Of a DNA stretch of 64,000 nt, positions 50,601 to 62,000 are shown piece by piece. The notes below the pieces were generated by a model that did not search any database, was not told where the DNA came from, and saw only the letters and a list, made by a program, of their open reading frames with translations. This DNA comes from Saccharum officinarum (taxonomy: Eukaryota; Streptophyta; Magnoliopsida; Poales; Poaceae). Made by a program: the position numbers and the translations under genes. The stretch is taken from NCBI GenBank assembly GCA_020631735.1, contig CM036223.1, positions 12,029,356 to 12,093,355 of the forward strand, written 5' to 3'. How positions within the stretch are numbered: position 1 is the first letter of the stretch; every line of letters starts with the position of its first letter.

Positions 50601-51605
50601 GCGAGAAGGAGGACAGAGGGGTGAAGTCCACGGAGTGGTTCACTCCGGTGAGCTCGGCCGAAACTCCGGCGAGCTATTACCATGGCTAGGGGCCGAATCC
50701 TCGTGGGCAGTGGTGAGCACGGGACGCACGATGAGAAGACGAATCGAGGAGGAAGACGGAGGCTGTGGCGGTAAGCCGGGGCGGCGGCAACGGCGGTGGC
50801 GGAGCTCGGGAGCCGGCAATGGCACGGTGGCCATGCGACTGCTGCTAGAGCGCTGCTGTGAGGCGAAGAGAGGGGAATGGAGGTGGTAGCGAAGGCAGGC
50901 AAGCATGCGGAGGGAGTAGGCGGGCGCGGAGGGACGCGTTGCCACCGGAGGGCACGTGGCGCGTGGTGTCGGCGACATACGGCCACGCGGCGGCCGGCTT
51001 CTGCCGTGGCGCCACGACGTAGCGCGCGCGGGGGAAGGCGGAGGCAGGCGCGGACGCAAGAAGCTAAGCCGGGCCGCTTGCGCGAGTAGGCCGAAGCAGA
51101 GGCGGCGGCCCGTTAAGGCCAAAAATTCATTTTTCTTTTCTAAATAAATTTCTAGATTTTATAATTTGATTCAAATTCAAATTTTGAAGATGAAAAAGAC
51201 ATTTTCACAAGTTGCCCCCAAAACAAAAGTTGTTCAAAATTTTATTCTATACAACTTTCATTTAGGGCACTTTTCAAAATTCTAAATAGATTTTGAATTA
51301 GTGATTTAAAGTCCAAATTTTAAATAAAACTCATTTTTCTGAAATATTTTTAAAAGCAAAATTTGGGAGATTTTGAATACAAAAATTGCTCCAAAAATCA
51401 TGTTAATTAGTTCTAAGTCATTTAGAGTTATAGCCCAACAAATTTTACCACTCTTAGCTAGAAATTGCAATACTTTAGGGTTCAAACATGTTTTTCACAA
51501 TTTAATTAATTCCAACTTATATTGCATGCGATGATGAACATGTATGAAATGGTAATGCTCATGATTTGGGATATGAATGCATGCTTAACACCCAGGGGTG
51601 TTACA
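47657..51605 (-). repeat. 3' LTR of a Tekay-type chromovirus, short-LTR subfamily (3949 bp)
   Basis: In element orientation it begins TGTAACACCCctGGGTGTT at 51605, right after a polypurine tract, and ends ggttctatTACA at 47657. It matches the solo LTR at 10705-14628 in order and length. A GC-rich module is at about 50240-51110. The flank at its outer end is satellite (tttca 47652-47656 would be the target duplication). The partner flank is hidden by the gap. Confidence 0.92.
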
Positions 51606-51620
51606 GCCCTCCCCCCTTAT
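51606..51620 (-). promoter_or_regulatory. polypurine tract of the Tekay element
   Basis: The minus strand reads ataaggggggagggc, ending at the LTR start. Confidence 0.9.
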
Positions 51621-51634
51621 AAAAAATCTCATCC

Positions 51635-51800
51635 TGAGATTTGGGTTACGAACCATTTGTTATAAAAATCCTCATAAGCTTTTTGTAGATATTCACCCGT
51701 TTCCAAGTTGCATCTCCTTCATCATGATGACTCCACTATATCTCATATGTTTTCACCACACTGTTTCGAGTAACCCTTTCTTTATAGTCCAACACTCAAA
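51635..51800 (-). pseudogene. chromodomain at the end of Tekay pol
   Basis: On the minus strand after CEQPV, the reading VLDYKERVTRN, KTYEI, WSHHDEGDATWKR is recognisable. This is the chromodomain that marks chromoviruses and may guide integration to chromatin. A stop follows CEQPV, and another splits the aromatic-rich core before WSHH, so it is decayed. The tail KSQDEIFYKGG leads into the polypurine tract. The presence of this domain assigns the element to chromoviruses. The Tekay clade is my judgement from the motif style and long LTRs. Confidence 0.7.
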
Positions 51801-51990
51801 CTGGTTGCTCACAATATACCAGATCTGATTTGAGCTTTATGCCTCGAGGTTTGATTCTTTCCTCTAGAACATGCAAACACTTCTTGAGATGCGATACATG
51901 AAAAACTGGGAATATAGCACCCATTGTCTTAGGTAACTCTAACTTATAAGCGACTAGACCTTTTCTTTCCAAGATCTTATATGGTCCCAC
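51796..51990 (-). pseudogene. Tekay integrase C-terminal segment
   Basis: GPYKILERKGLVAYKLELP and FPVFHVSHLKKCL form the GPY/F module, a DNA-binding part of Ty3/gypsy integrases. It is out of frame with the core at 52050, so a frameshift lies between. It continues towards the chromodomain. Confidence 0.85.
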
Positions 51991-52049
51991 AAATCTGGCT
52001 GCAAGCTTTCTGCGTATTCCAAACCGTTTCTTCTTTATTGGCGTGACTT

Positions 52050-52691
52050 TCAGATAAACATAGTCACCAACTTCGAATACAAGCGGTCTCCTTCTTCGAT
52101 CCGCATAGCTTTATGATGTGATTGATCGGCTTTCATATTTTGCTGGATGATATGAACTTTCTTCTCGGCTTCTTCCACGAAATCAATACCATAATATCTT
52201 CTTTCTCCTGGCTCGATCCAGTTTAGTGGTGTTCTACACTTTCTGCCATACAAAGCTTCGAATGATGCCATTTTAATACTTTTTTGATAACTATTATTGT
52301 AAGCGAACTCTGCTAAAGGTAACCATGACTCCCATGAACCTCTGGAAGATAACACACAGGCTCTCAACATATCCTCCAGAACAGCATTAACTCTTTCGGT
52401 CTGACCATCTGTTTGAGGATGATAGGCAGTGCTACGAATCAAACTAGTTCCCAAACCTTTATGCAAGTGCTCCCAAAAGTGAGCAGTGAATTGTGACCCT
52501 CTATCAGACACTATAGTCTTCGGTATGCCATGCAATCTCACAATCTCTAAAATATACTTCTCTGCATATTGAGGTGGTCGATAACTTGTCTTGACAGGTA
52601 AAAAGTGAGCTGTCTTCGTAAGACGATCCACGATTACCCAAATCGAATCATGTCCTTTCTGAGTAGTGGGCAAACCTGTGATGAAATCCAT
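52050..52691 (-). pseudogene. Tekay integrase catalytic core
   Basis: The segment of 213 codons starts within the core at MDFITGLP. The catalytic triad is visible at D22 (VIVDRLTK), D63 (IVSDRGSQF) and E99 (DGQTERVN), a DD35E spacing. It would join element DNA to the host chromosome. The frame ends early at 52050, before the GPY/F module. It is in frame with the zinc-binding segment at 52788-53144, with stops between them. Confidence 0.9.
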
Positions 52692-53144
52692 ACTTATATC
52701 ATCCTACTTCTAACTAGGTACGGACAAAGGTTGCAACAATCCGGTAGGTCTCATATGAATAGCCTTTACCCTACAACATGTGTCACATCAGGCTACATAT
52801 GCTGCAATCTCTTTCTTTATTTTTGTCCAACAAAAATGAGGTCTTAGTTCTTGGTACATTTTGCTACTTCCGGGATGGATAGATAACTTCGAAAGGTGAG
52901 TCTCATCCATAAGTTTATTCTTAAGCTCTCGATCCTTGGGAACAACAAGACGGTCATCAAACCATAACACGTCATGTTCATCCACTCTAAAGTGCTTGGA
53001 TGGTTCTTCTTTAATCTTTTCTTTGATATAGAATATCCCTTTATCGGTTTTCTGGCCTTCTATTATCTTACTCTCCAAAGAACAACTAATTTGAATACTA
53101 TGTAACACGGCAGGATGCATTAGCATCAAGCAAAGGTTGCGCAT
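52692..53144 (-). pseudogene. Tekay integrase N-terminal zinc-binding region
   Basis: KIKEEPSKHFRVDEHDVLW, VVPKDRELKNKLMDETH and LSIHPGSSKMYQ are the standard blocks before the integrase core. H and H of the HHCC motif are in ETHLSKLSIHPG. The C-x2-C pair follows KKEIAAYVA after an in-frame stop. The frame upstream differs from the RNase H frame. Confidence 0.82.
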
Positions 53145-53247
53145 TCAGGCAATGTGACTTTCTACTCAAAGCATCTGCCACTACATTGGCCTTTCCAAGA
53201 TGGTATTGCACATTCAAGTTGTAATCTTTGATCAATTCTAACCATCT

Positions 53248-53550
53248 TCACTGTCTTATGTTCAATTCAAGTTGGGTGAAGATGTACTTGAGACTCTTGT
53301 GATCGGTGAAAATATTGCACACATTACCAAGTAAGTAATGTCTCCAAATTTTTAATGCATGCACTACGGTAGCAAGCTCAAGATCATGTGTCGGATAGTT
53401 GATCTCATGCTTTCTCAACTGACAGGAGGCATAAGCAATGACTCTTCCTTCTTGCATAAGAACACAACCTAATCCTATTTTTGATGCATCACAAAACACA
53501 TCAAAAGGTTTCTCAATGTCCGGTTGCGCTAGAACTGGAGCAGTGGTCAA
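53248..53550 (-). pseudogene. Tekay RNase H domain
   Basis: The segment reads [55 protein letters not shown] and [13 protein letters not shown]. The acidic residues of the RNase H fold are present (D in FCDAS, E in LELA, D in FTDHKSL). It is separated by a frameshift from the reverse transcriptase and from the integrase. Confidence 0.9.
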
Positions 53551-53626
53551 CAGTTCCGCAAGGTGTGGAAAGCTATCTCACACTCCTCTGTCCACACAAA
53601 CTTGTGATCTTTCTATAGCAGACTTG

Positions 53627-54411
53627 TCATTGCTTGGCAATCTTCGAGAAATCTAGGATAAAACGACGATAGTAACCAGCTAAACCTAAGAAACTTCTAA
53701 CTTCTGAAACTGTGATTGGTTTCTTCCAATCCATAACCTCTTGCACTTTACTCGGATCTACAAAGACTCCATTCTCTGACAGAATGTGACCAAGGAAAGG
53801 AACTTTCTTCAATCAAAACTCACACTTGCTAAACTTAGCATACAACTTATGATCTCTAAGTCTTGTTAAGACAATTCTCAGATGCTCTTCATGATCTTTC
53901 TCATTCTCAGAGTATACTAGAATATCATCAATGAACACAACCACAAATTTGTCCAACTCTGGCATGAAAACCGTATTCATCAGATACATAAAGTATGCAG
54001 GAGCATTTGTTAAGCCAAGGACATAACAAGATACTCGTACAACCCGTATCTGTGTGGAAAAGGTGGTTTTCGGTATATCTTGTGGTCTAATCTTTATCTG
54101 ATGGTAACCCGACCTTAAATCTATCTTGGAGAACACTCTGGCTTTGCTAACTGATCGAACAAAACATCAATATGAGGTAAGGGATACTTATTCTTGATAG
54201 TTACAGCATTAAGAGGCCTATAATCCACACACATTCTCAAAGTACCCTCTTTCTTTTTCTTCACAAATAAGGCAGAACATCCCCATTCAGACTTACTTAG
54301 CCGGATAAACCCCTTTTTCAACAATTCCTCTAGTTGCTTCTTCAGTTCAGCTAACTCATCCGGAGGCATCCTATAAGGTCTCCTTGAGATTGGAGCTGTC
54401 CCGAAGATCAA
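53627..54411 (-). pseudogene. Tekay reverse transcriptase
   Basis: Three pieces in order on the minus strand: 54411-54121 ([39 protein letters not shown]), 54136-53813 ([20 protein letters not shown] with the two catalytic aspartates) and 53812-53627 (PFLGHILSENGV, VRSFLGLAGYYRRFI). The first two are in different frames. The second and third share a frame but are split by a stop. It would copy RNA to DNA. All core motifs survive, so the decay is fairly recent or mild. Confidence 0.92.
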
Positions 54412-54480
54412 CTCAATTCCAAACTCAACATCTCTATCTGCGGAAGACCAGGTAACTCATCTGGAAACACATCCGGAAAC

Positions 54481-54903
54481 TCACACACTACCGGAATCTG
54501 ATGAATTGGAATAACTTCCATAGCACATGTCACACTCACAAGGTCTGTTCTTTTGGGCAATGGTACCTGAAAAGTACCCCTCTCCCTGGGGATCTTTTAG
54601 GGTAAGTACCCGACTTCCTATATCTATCACTGCTCCCCAATCCTTCATCCAATTCATCCCTATGATGACATCTAGAACTAGTCCAGGCATAACTATCAAG
54701 TTTACTCAAAACTTTTGGCTACCTAACTCAAGGGTTGCCCCTCTAACCATCTGATTGGTTAAAACATCAGCCCCTGCTGAACTTATACAGTAACCATAAC
54801 TTAAGTCTATGCATAGTTGTTCATGTTTCCATGCAAATGCTTGACTCATGAAAGAATGCGATGATCTAGAATTAATAGAACAACTGCAGGTTTTGGTTAA
54901 CAA
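54481..54903 (-). pseudogene. Tekay protease domain
   Basis: LVLDVIIGMNWMKDWGAVID is the C-terminal retropepsin block. Upstream the active-site region reads INSRSSHSFMSQAFA, where the usual aspartate position is asparagine, so catalytic loss is visible in addition to frame breaks. It would have cut the polyprotein. Confidence 0.78.
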
Positions 54904-54979
54904 GAAACTTACTAGCAGTTACGGGCTCTCCCTCAGGAATCTCATCCACAGTGGTGTGGTGTACTCGAGCATTATAGGT

Positions 54980-55952
54980 CTATTGCTTCTTTCTGGGCGG
55001 ATAAGGATATAACTTTGAAAAGTGGCCTGGCTGATCATAATTATAACAGGGTCCCTTCACTGTACCAGCAGATCTGATAGCTCCCTTCGAGTTACCTTGT
55101 CCCGCAGTTGCGGTTGTCCTTTTGTTGGCGCACGGCCATCTTGTACGGCTTCTGCGGTCCCTTGTAGTTCTGGGTTTTTATGTTGTGTGTGCCTAAACCT
55201 TGCACCTGGTGCAGACGGACGATAGGCAGGACGATTAGCATTGACAACTCTTGGCTGTGATGGTCCTTACTCAAAGGCTCTCTTGCGAGTCTTGGATGTT
55301 GTGTATGCGTTGTTGTTTTCTCTTGTTTTAGACAATCACTGATAAAGTCATTGAATCTGGCACGGGTATTGGTACCCACATGCTTCATCATCTTTGGACC
55401 TAACCTCTCTTGAAGCTAACAATTCTCTTAGCATCGGTGTCAACCATGTCGGAGCATAATGACACAAGTTGTTGAAGCATGCAATATACTGTATTACGGT
55501 TTTGGTACCCTGATTTAAAGCCAAGAACTCTCCCAATTTCATCTCAACAAGCCCTGATGGAATATAAACTCCACGGAAGGCTTCAGTGAACTCTCTCCAC
55601 GAGATCTGAGCATTTGAGGGAAGGTGGTGCGATGATGCTTCCACCACATCCCTGCTGATCCTTGTAACTGATGTGCAGCATACTCTGTCTTCAGTACTTT
55701 CAGTCAGCCTTAACACATGGAACTTATCTTCCATAGTGTTGATCCATTCTTTAGCGTCAAGTGGCTCGGTTGCTTCTTTGAAATTGGTGGCCTAGTGTCC
55801 ATGTGAAATCCTTGAAGTTGTTGTACTGATTCACCCCATTGCCACCACCCTTGGTTGTTACCACGTTGAACATTGTTGGCAATGGTACGCAGAAAATCTT
55901 CCATGTTCTTCTACGACTGTTCGGCATTGCGTTGACTTCCAAGAAACTGTGC
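54980..55952 (-). pseudogene. Tekay gag remnant, truncated by the gap
   Basis: The gag core is readable at 55734-55348: WREFTEAFRGVYIPSGL, MKLGEFLALNQGTKTVIQY, FNNLCHYAPTW. A C-terminal zinc-knuckle-like segment at about 54985-55050 reads CYNYDQPGHFSKLYPYP, where two of the CCHC cysteines are tyrosines. Frames change several times. The N-terminal part towards 55904 (LRTIANNVQRGNNQGWW) reaches the N run, so the start, leader and 5' LTR are unseen. Confidence 0.82.
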
Positions 55953-56052
55953 NNNNNNNNNNNNNNNNNNNNNNNNNNNNNNNNNNNNNNNNNNNNNNNN
56001 NNNNNNNNNNNNNNNNNNNNNNNNNNNNNNNNNNNNNNNNNNNNNNNNNNNN
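55953..56052. other. assembly gap (100 N)
   Basis: Exactly 100 N. Left of it is Tekay gag on the minus strand. Right of it is satellite in the orientation opposite to the satellite left of the element. Confidence 0.99.
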
Positions 56053-59000
56053 ATGGAATCAAGCTAGTTTTTTTCATGACCATAGAACTATAGGCCTCAC
56101 CCTAGGGACCTAATTGGCAAAAGTGGGTTATTAGAGATTTTTCTAAAAATAACTTATCATAGGCAACAAAGCAGTGTTTGTTTTGGTGAAATCATGCAAT
56201 TCCATCAAAGATGTCTGGCTCCACCCGTGTTATGAAATGACTTGGTTGTGATAGGAATGGCAACATCTCATGTTAGGGTGGAGAGCTTAGATGAAGTTAT
56301 TATCAACTATGTCACACAATCACGTAGTTAATATACCGTGATGGCCGCGACACTAGGAACTGCCGATGCAGATGTCATGGCAAATGTAAAACCTTAAGAA
56401 ATTTGCCTTCTGGACATGGAATCAAGCTAGTTTTTTTCATGGTTATAGAACTATAGGCCTCACCCTGGGAACCTAAATTGGCAAAAGTGATCCTTAGAGA
56501 TTTTTCTAAAAATAACTTATCATAGGCAATAAAGTAGTGTTTGTTTGGTGAAATCAAGCAATTCCATCGAGATGTCTGGTTCACCCGTGTTACGAAATGA
56601 GTTGGTTTTGATAAGAATGGCACATCTCATGTTAGGGTTGAGAGCTTACAAGAAGGCAGTATCAATTACGTCATACAACCATGCCGTTAAGGTACCGTGA
56701 TGGCCGTGACATCGAAAATAGTCGATTCAGATGTCGTAGCAAATGTAAAAGCTTGAGAAACTTGCCTTCTAGAAATGGAATCGAGCTAGTTTTTTTAATG
56801 GCTATAGAACTATAGGCCTCATCTTAGGGAACCTAAGTTCACAAAAGTGGGTCCCTAGAGACTTTTCTAAAATTAACTTGTCATAGGCAACAAGTGTTTG
56901 TTTTGGTGAAATCATGCAATTCCATCAAAGATGTCTGGCTCCACCCGTGTTATGAAATGAGTTGGTTAGGATAGGAATGGCACATCTCATGTTAGGGTGG
57001 AGAGCTTAGATGAAGCAGTATCAATTATGTCGCACAACCACACCGTTAAGGTACCGTGATGGCCGCAACACCAAAAACTTCCGATTCAGATGTCATGGCA
57101 AATGTAAAACCTTAAGAAATTTGCCTTCTGGACATGGAATCAAGCTAGTTTTTTAATGACTATAGAACTATAGGCCTCACCCTAGGGAACCTAAATTGGC
57201 AAAAGTGGGTTATTAGAGATTTTTTATAAAAATAACTTATCATAGGCAACAAAGCAGTGTTTGTTTCGGTGAAATAATGCAATTCCATCAAAGATGTCTG
57301 GCTCCACCCATGTTATGAAATGGGTTGGTTGTGATAGGAATGACACATCTCATGTTAGGGTGAGAGCTTTGATGAAGTTAGTTATCAACTACGTCACAAA
57401 ATCACGTAGTTAATATACCGTGATGGCCGTGACACTAGGACTGCCGATGCATATGTTGTGGCAAATGTAAAACCTTGAGAACTTTGCCTTCTGGACATGG
57501 AATCAAGATAGTTTTTTTCATGGTTGTAGAACTATAGGCTTCACCCAAGTAAACCTAAATTGGCCAAAGTGGATCCCTGGAGACTTTTCTAAAAATAACT
57601 TATCATAGGAAATAAAGTAGTGTTTATTTTGGTGAAATCAAGCAATTCCGTCAAAGATGTCTGGGTTCACCCGTGTTACGAAACGAGTTGGTTTTGATAG
57701 GAATGACACATCTCATGTTTGGGTGGAGAGCTTACATGAAGCTAGTATCAATTACGTCGTACAACCACGCCGTTAAGGTACCGTGATGGCCACGACATCG
57801 GAAACAGCCGATTCAGATGTCATGGCAAATGTCAAACCTTGAGAAACTTGCCTTCTGGACATGGAATCGAGCTAGTTTTTTTTATGGATATAGAACTATA
57901 GGCCTCATCCTAGGGAACCTGAGTTCACAAAAGTGGGTCCCTAGAGACTTTTCTAAAATTAACTTATCATAGGCAACAAAGTAGTGTTTGTTTTGGTGAA
58001 ATCATGCAATTCCGTCAAAGATGTCTGGCTCCACCCGTGTTATGAAATGAGTTGGTTATGACAGGAATGACACATCTCTTGTTAGGGTGGAGAGCTTAGA
58101 TGAAGCCAGTATCAATTATGTAACACAACCACACCGTTAAGGTACCGTGATGGCCGCAACACCAGAAACTACCGATTCAGATGTCATGGCAAATGTAAAA
58201 CCTTAAGAAATTTGCCTTCTAGACATGGAATCAAGCTAGTTTTTTTCATGACTATAGAACTATAGGCCTCACCCTAGGGAACCTAAATTGGCAAAACCGG
58301 GTAATTAGAGATTTTTTCTAAAAATAACTTATCATAGGCAACAAAGTCATGTTTGTTTCGGTGAAATAATGCAATTCCATCAAAGATGTCTGGCTCCACC
58401 CATGTTATGAAATGGGTTGGTTGTGATAGGAATGACACATCTCATGTTAGGGTGGAGAGCTTTGATGAAGTTATTATCAACTATATCACACAATCACGTA
58501 GTTAATATATCGTGACGACCACGACACTAGGACTGCCGATGCATATATTGTGGCAAATGTAAAACCTTGAGAACTTTGCCTTCTGGACATGGAATCAAGC
58601 TAGTTTTTTTCATGGTTGTAGAACTATAGGCCTCACCCTAGGAATCCTAAATTGGCCAAAGTGGATCCCTAGAGACTTTTCTAAAAATTACTTATCATAG
58701 GCAATAAAGGAGTGTTTATTTTGGTGACATCAAGCAATTCCGTCAAAGATGTCTGGGTTCACCCGTGTTACAAAATGACAGGAATGGCACATCTCATGTT
58801 AGGGTGGAGAGCTTACATGAAGGTAGTATCAGTTACGTCGTACAACCACACCGTTAAGGTACCGTGATGGCTGTGACATCGAAAACAGCCGATTCAGATA
58901 TCATGGCAAATGTAAAACCTTGAGAAACTTGCCTTCTGGAAATGGAATTGAGCTAGTTTTTTTTATGGCTATAGAACTATAGGCCTCATCCTAGGGAACC

Positions 59001-62000
59001 TGAGTTCACAAAAGTGGGTCCCTAGAGACTTTTCTAAAATTAACTTATCATAGGCAACAAAGCAGTGTTTGTTTTGGTGAAATCATGCAATTCCGTCAAA
59101 GATGTCTGGGTCCACCCGTGTTATGAAATGAGTTGGTTGTGATAGGAATGGTACATCTCATGTTAGGGTGGAGAGCTTAGATGAAGTTAGTATCAATTAT
59201 GTCGCACAACCACACCATTAAGGTACCGTGATGGCCGCAATACCGGAAACTTCCGATTCAGATGTCATGGCAAATGTAAAACCTTAAGAAATTTGCCTTC
59301 TGGACATGGAATCAAGCTAGTTTCTTTCATGACTATAAAACTATAGGCCTCACCCTAGGGAACCTAAATTGGCAAAAGTGGGTTATTAGAGATTGTTTCT
59401 AAAAATAACTTATCATAGGCAACAAAGCAGAGTTTGTTTCAGTGAAATAATGCAATTCCATCAAAGATGTCTGGCTCCACCCGTGTTATGAAATGGGTTG
59501 GTTATGATAGGAATGATACATCTATTGTTAGGGTGGAGAGCTTTGATGAAGTTATTATAAACTACGTCACACAATCACGTTCTTAATATACCGTGATGGC
59601 CGCGACACTAGGACTGTCGATGCATATGTTGTGGCAAATGTAAAACCTTGAGAACTTTGCCTTCTGGACATGGAATCAAGCTAGTTTTTTTTCATGGTTG
59701 TAGAACTATAGGCCTCACCCTAGGAAACCTAAATTGGGAAAAGTGGATCCCTGGAGACTTTTCTAAAAATAACTTATCATAGGCAATATAGCAGTGTTTA
59801 TTTTGGTGAAATCAAGCAATTTTGTCAAAGATGTCTGGGTTCACTCGTGTTATGAAACGAGTTGGTTGTGACAAGAATGGCACATCTCATGTTAGGGTGG
59901 AGAGCTTACATGAAGGCAGTATCAATTACGTCATACGACCACGCCGTTAAGGTACCGTGATGGCCGTGACATCGAAAATAGCAGATTCAGATATCGTGGC
60001 AAATGTAAAACCTTGAGAAACTTGCCTTCTAGAAATGGAATCAAGCTGATTTTTTATGGCTATAGAACTATAGGCCTCATCCTAGGGAACCTGAGTTCAC
60101 AAAAGTGGGTCCCTAGAGACTTTTCTAAAATTAACTTATCATAGGCAACAAAGCAGTGTTTGTTTTGGTGAAACCATGCAATTCCGTCAAAGATGTCTGG
60201 GTCCACCCGTGTTATGAAATGAGTTGGTTGTGATAGGAATGGCACATCTCATGTTAGGGTGGAGAGCTTAGATGAAGTCAGTATCAATTATGTCGCACAA
60301 CCACACCGTTAAGGTACCGCGATGGCCGCAACACCAGAAACTGCCGATTCAGATGTCATGGCAAATGTAAAACCTTAAGAAATTTGCCTTTTGGACATAA
60401 AATCAAGCTAGTTTTTTTCATGACTATAGAACTATAGGCCTCACTCTAGGGAACCTAAATTGGCAAAAGTGGGTCATTAGAGATTTTTTTCTAAAAATAA
60501 CTTATCATAGGCAACAAAGTAGTGTTTGTTTCGGTGAAATAATGCAATTCCATCAAAGATGTCTGGCTCCACCCATGTTATGATATGGGTTGGTTGTGAT
60601 AGGAATGACACATCTCATGTTAGGGTGGAGAGCTTTGATGATGTTATTATCAACTACGTCACACAATCACGTAGTTAATATACTGTGATGGCCACGACAC
60701 TAGGACTGTCGATGCATATGTTGTGGCAAATGTAAAACCTTGAGAACTTTGCCTTTTGGACATGGAATTAAGCTAGTTTTTTTCATGGTTGTAGAACTAC
60801 AGGCCTCACCCTAGGACACCTAAATTGGCCAAAGTGGATCCCTAGAGACTTTTCTAAAAATAACTTATCATATGCAATAAAGCAGTGTTTATTTTGGTGA
60901 AATCAAGCAATTCCGTCAAAGATGTCTGGGTTCACCCGTGTTATGAAATGAGTTGGTTGTGATAGGAATGGAATATCTCATGTTAGGGTGGAGAGCTTAC
61001 ATGAAGGCAGTATCAATTACGTCGTACAACCACGCGGTTAAGGTACTGTGATGGCCGTGACATCGAATACAACCGATTCAGATGTCGTGGCAAATGTAAA
61101 ACCTTGAGAAACTTGCCTTCTAGAAATGGAATCGAGCTAGTTTTTTTATGGCTATAGAACTATAGGCCTCATCCTAGGGAACCTGAGTTCACAAAAGTGG
61201 GTCCCTAGAGACTTTTCTAAAATTAACTTATCATAGGCAACAAAGCAGTGTTTGTTTTGGTGAAATCATGCAATTCCATCAAAGATGTCTGGGTCCACCC
61301 ATGTTATGAAATGAGTTGGTTGTGATTGGAATGGCACATCTCATGTTAGGGTGGAGAGCTTAGATGAAGTTAGTATCAATTATGTCACACAACCACATCG
61401 TTAAGGTACCGTGATGGCCGTAACACCGGAAACTGCCGATTCACATGTCATGGCAAATGTAAAACCTTAAGAAATTTGCCTTCTGGACATGGAATCATGC
61501 TAGTTTTTTTCATGACTATAGAAGTATAGGCCTCACCCTAGGGAACCTAAATTGTCAAAAGTGGGTTATTAGAGATTTTTTCTAAAAATAACTTATCATA
61601 GGCAACAAAGCAGTGTTTGTTTCGATGAAATAATGCAATTCCATCAAAGATGTCTGGCTCCACCCGTGTTATGGAATGGGTTGGTTGTGATAGGAATGAC
61701 ACATCTCATGTTAAGGTGGAGAGCTTTGATGAAGTTATTATCAACTACGTCACACAATCACATAGTTAATATACCGTGATGGCCGCGACACTAGGACTAC
61801 CGATGCATATGTTGTGGCAAATGTAAAAGCTTGAGAACTTTGCCTTCTCGACATGGAATCAAGCTAGTTTTTTCATGGTTGTAGAACTACTAGCCTCACC
61901 CTAGGAAAACTAAATTGTCCAAAGTGGATCCCTGGAGACTTTTCTAAAAACAACTTATCATAGGCAATAAAGCAGTATTTATTTTGGTGAAATCAAGCAA

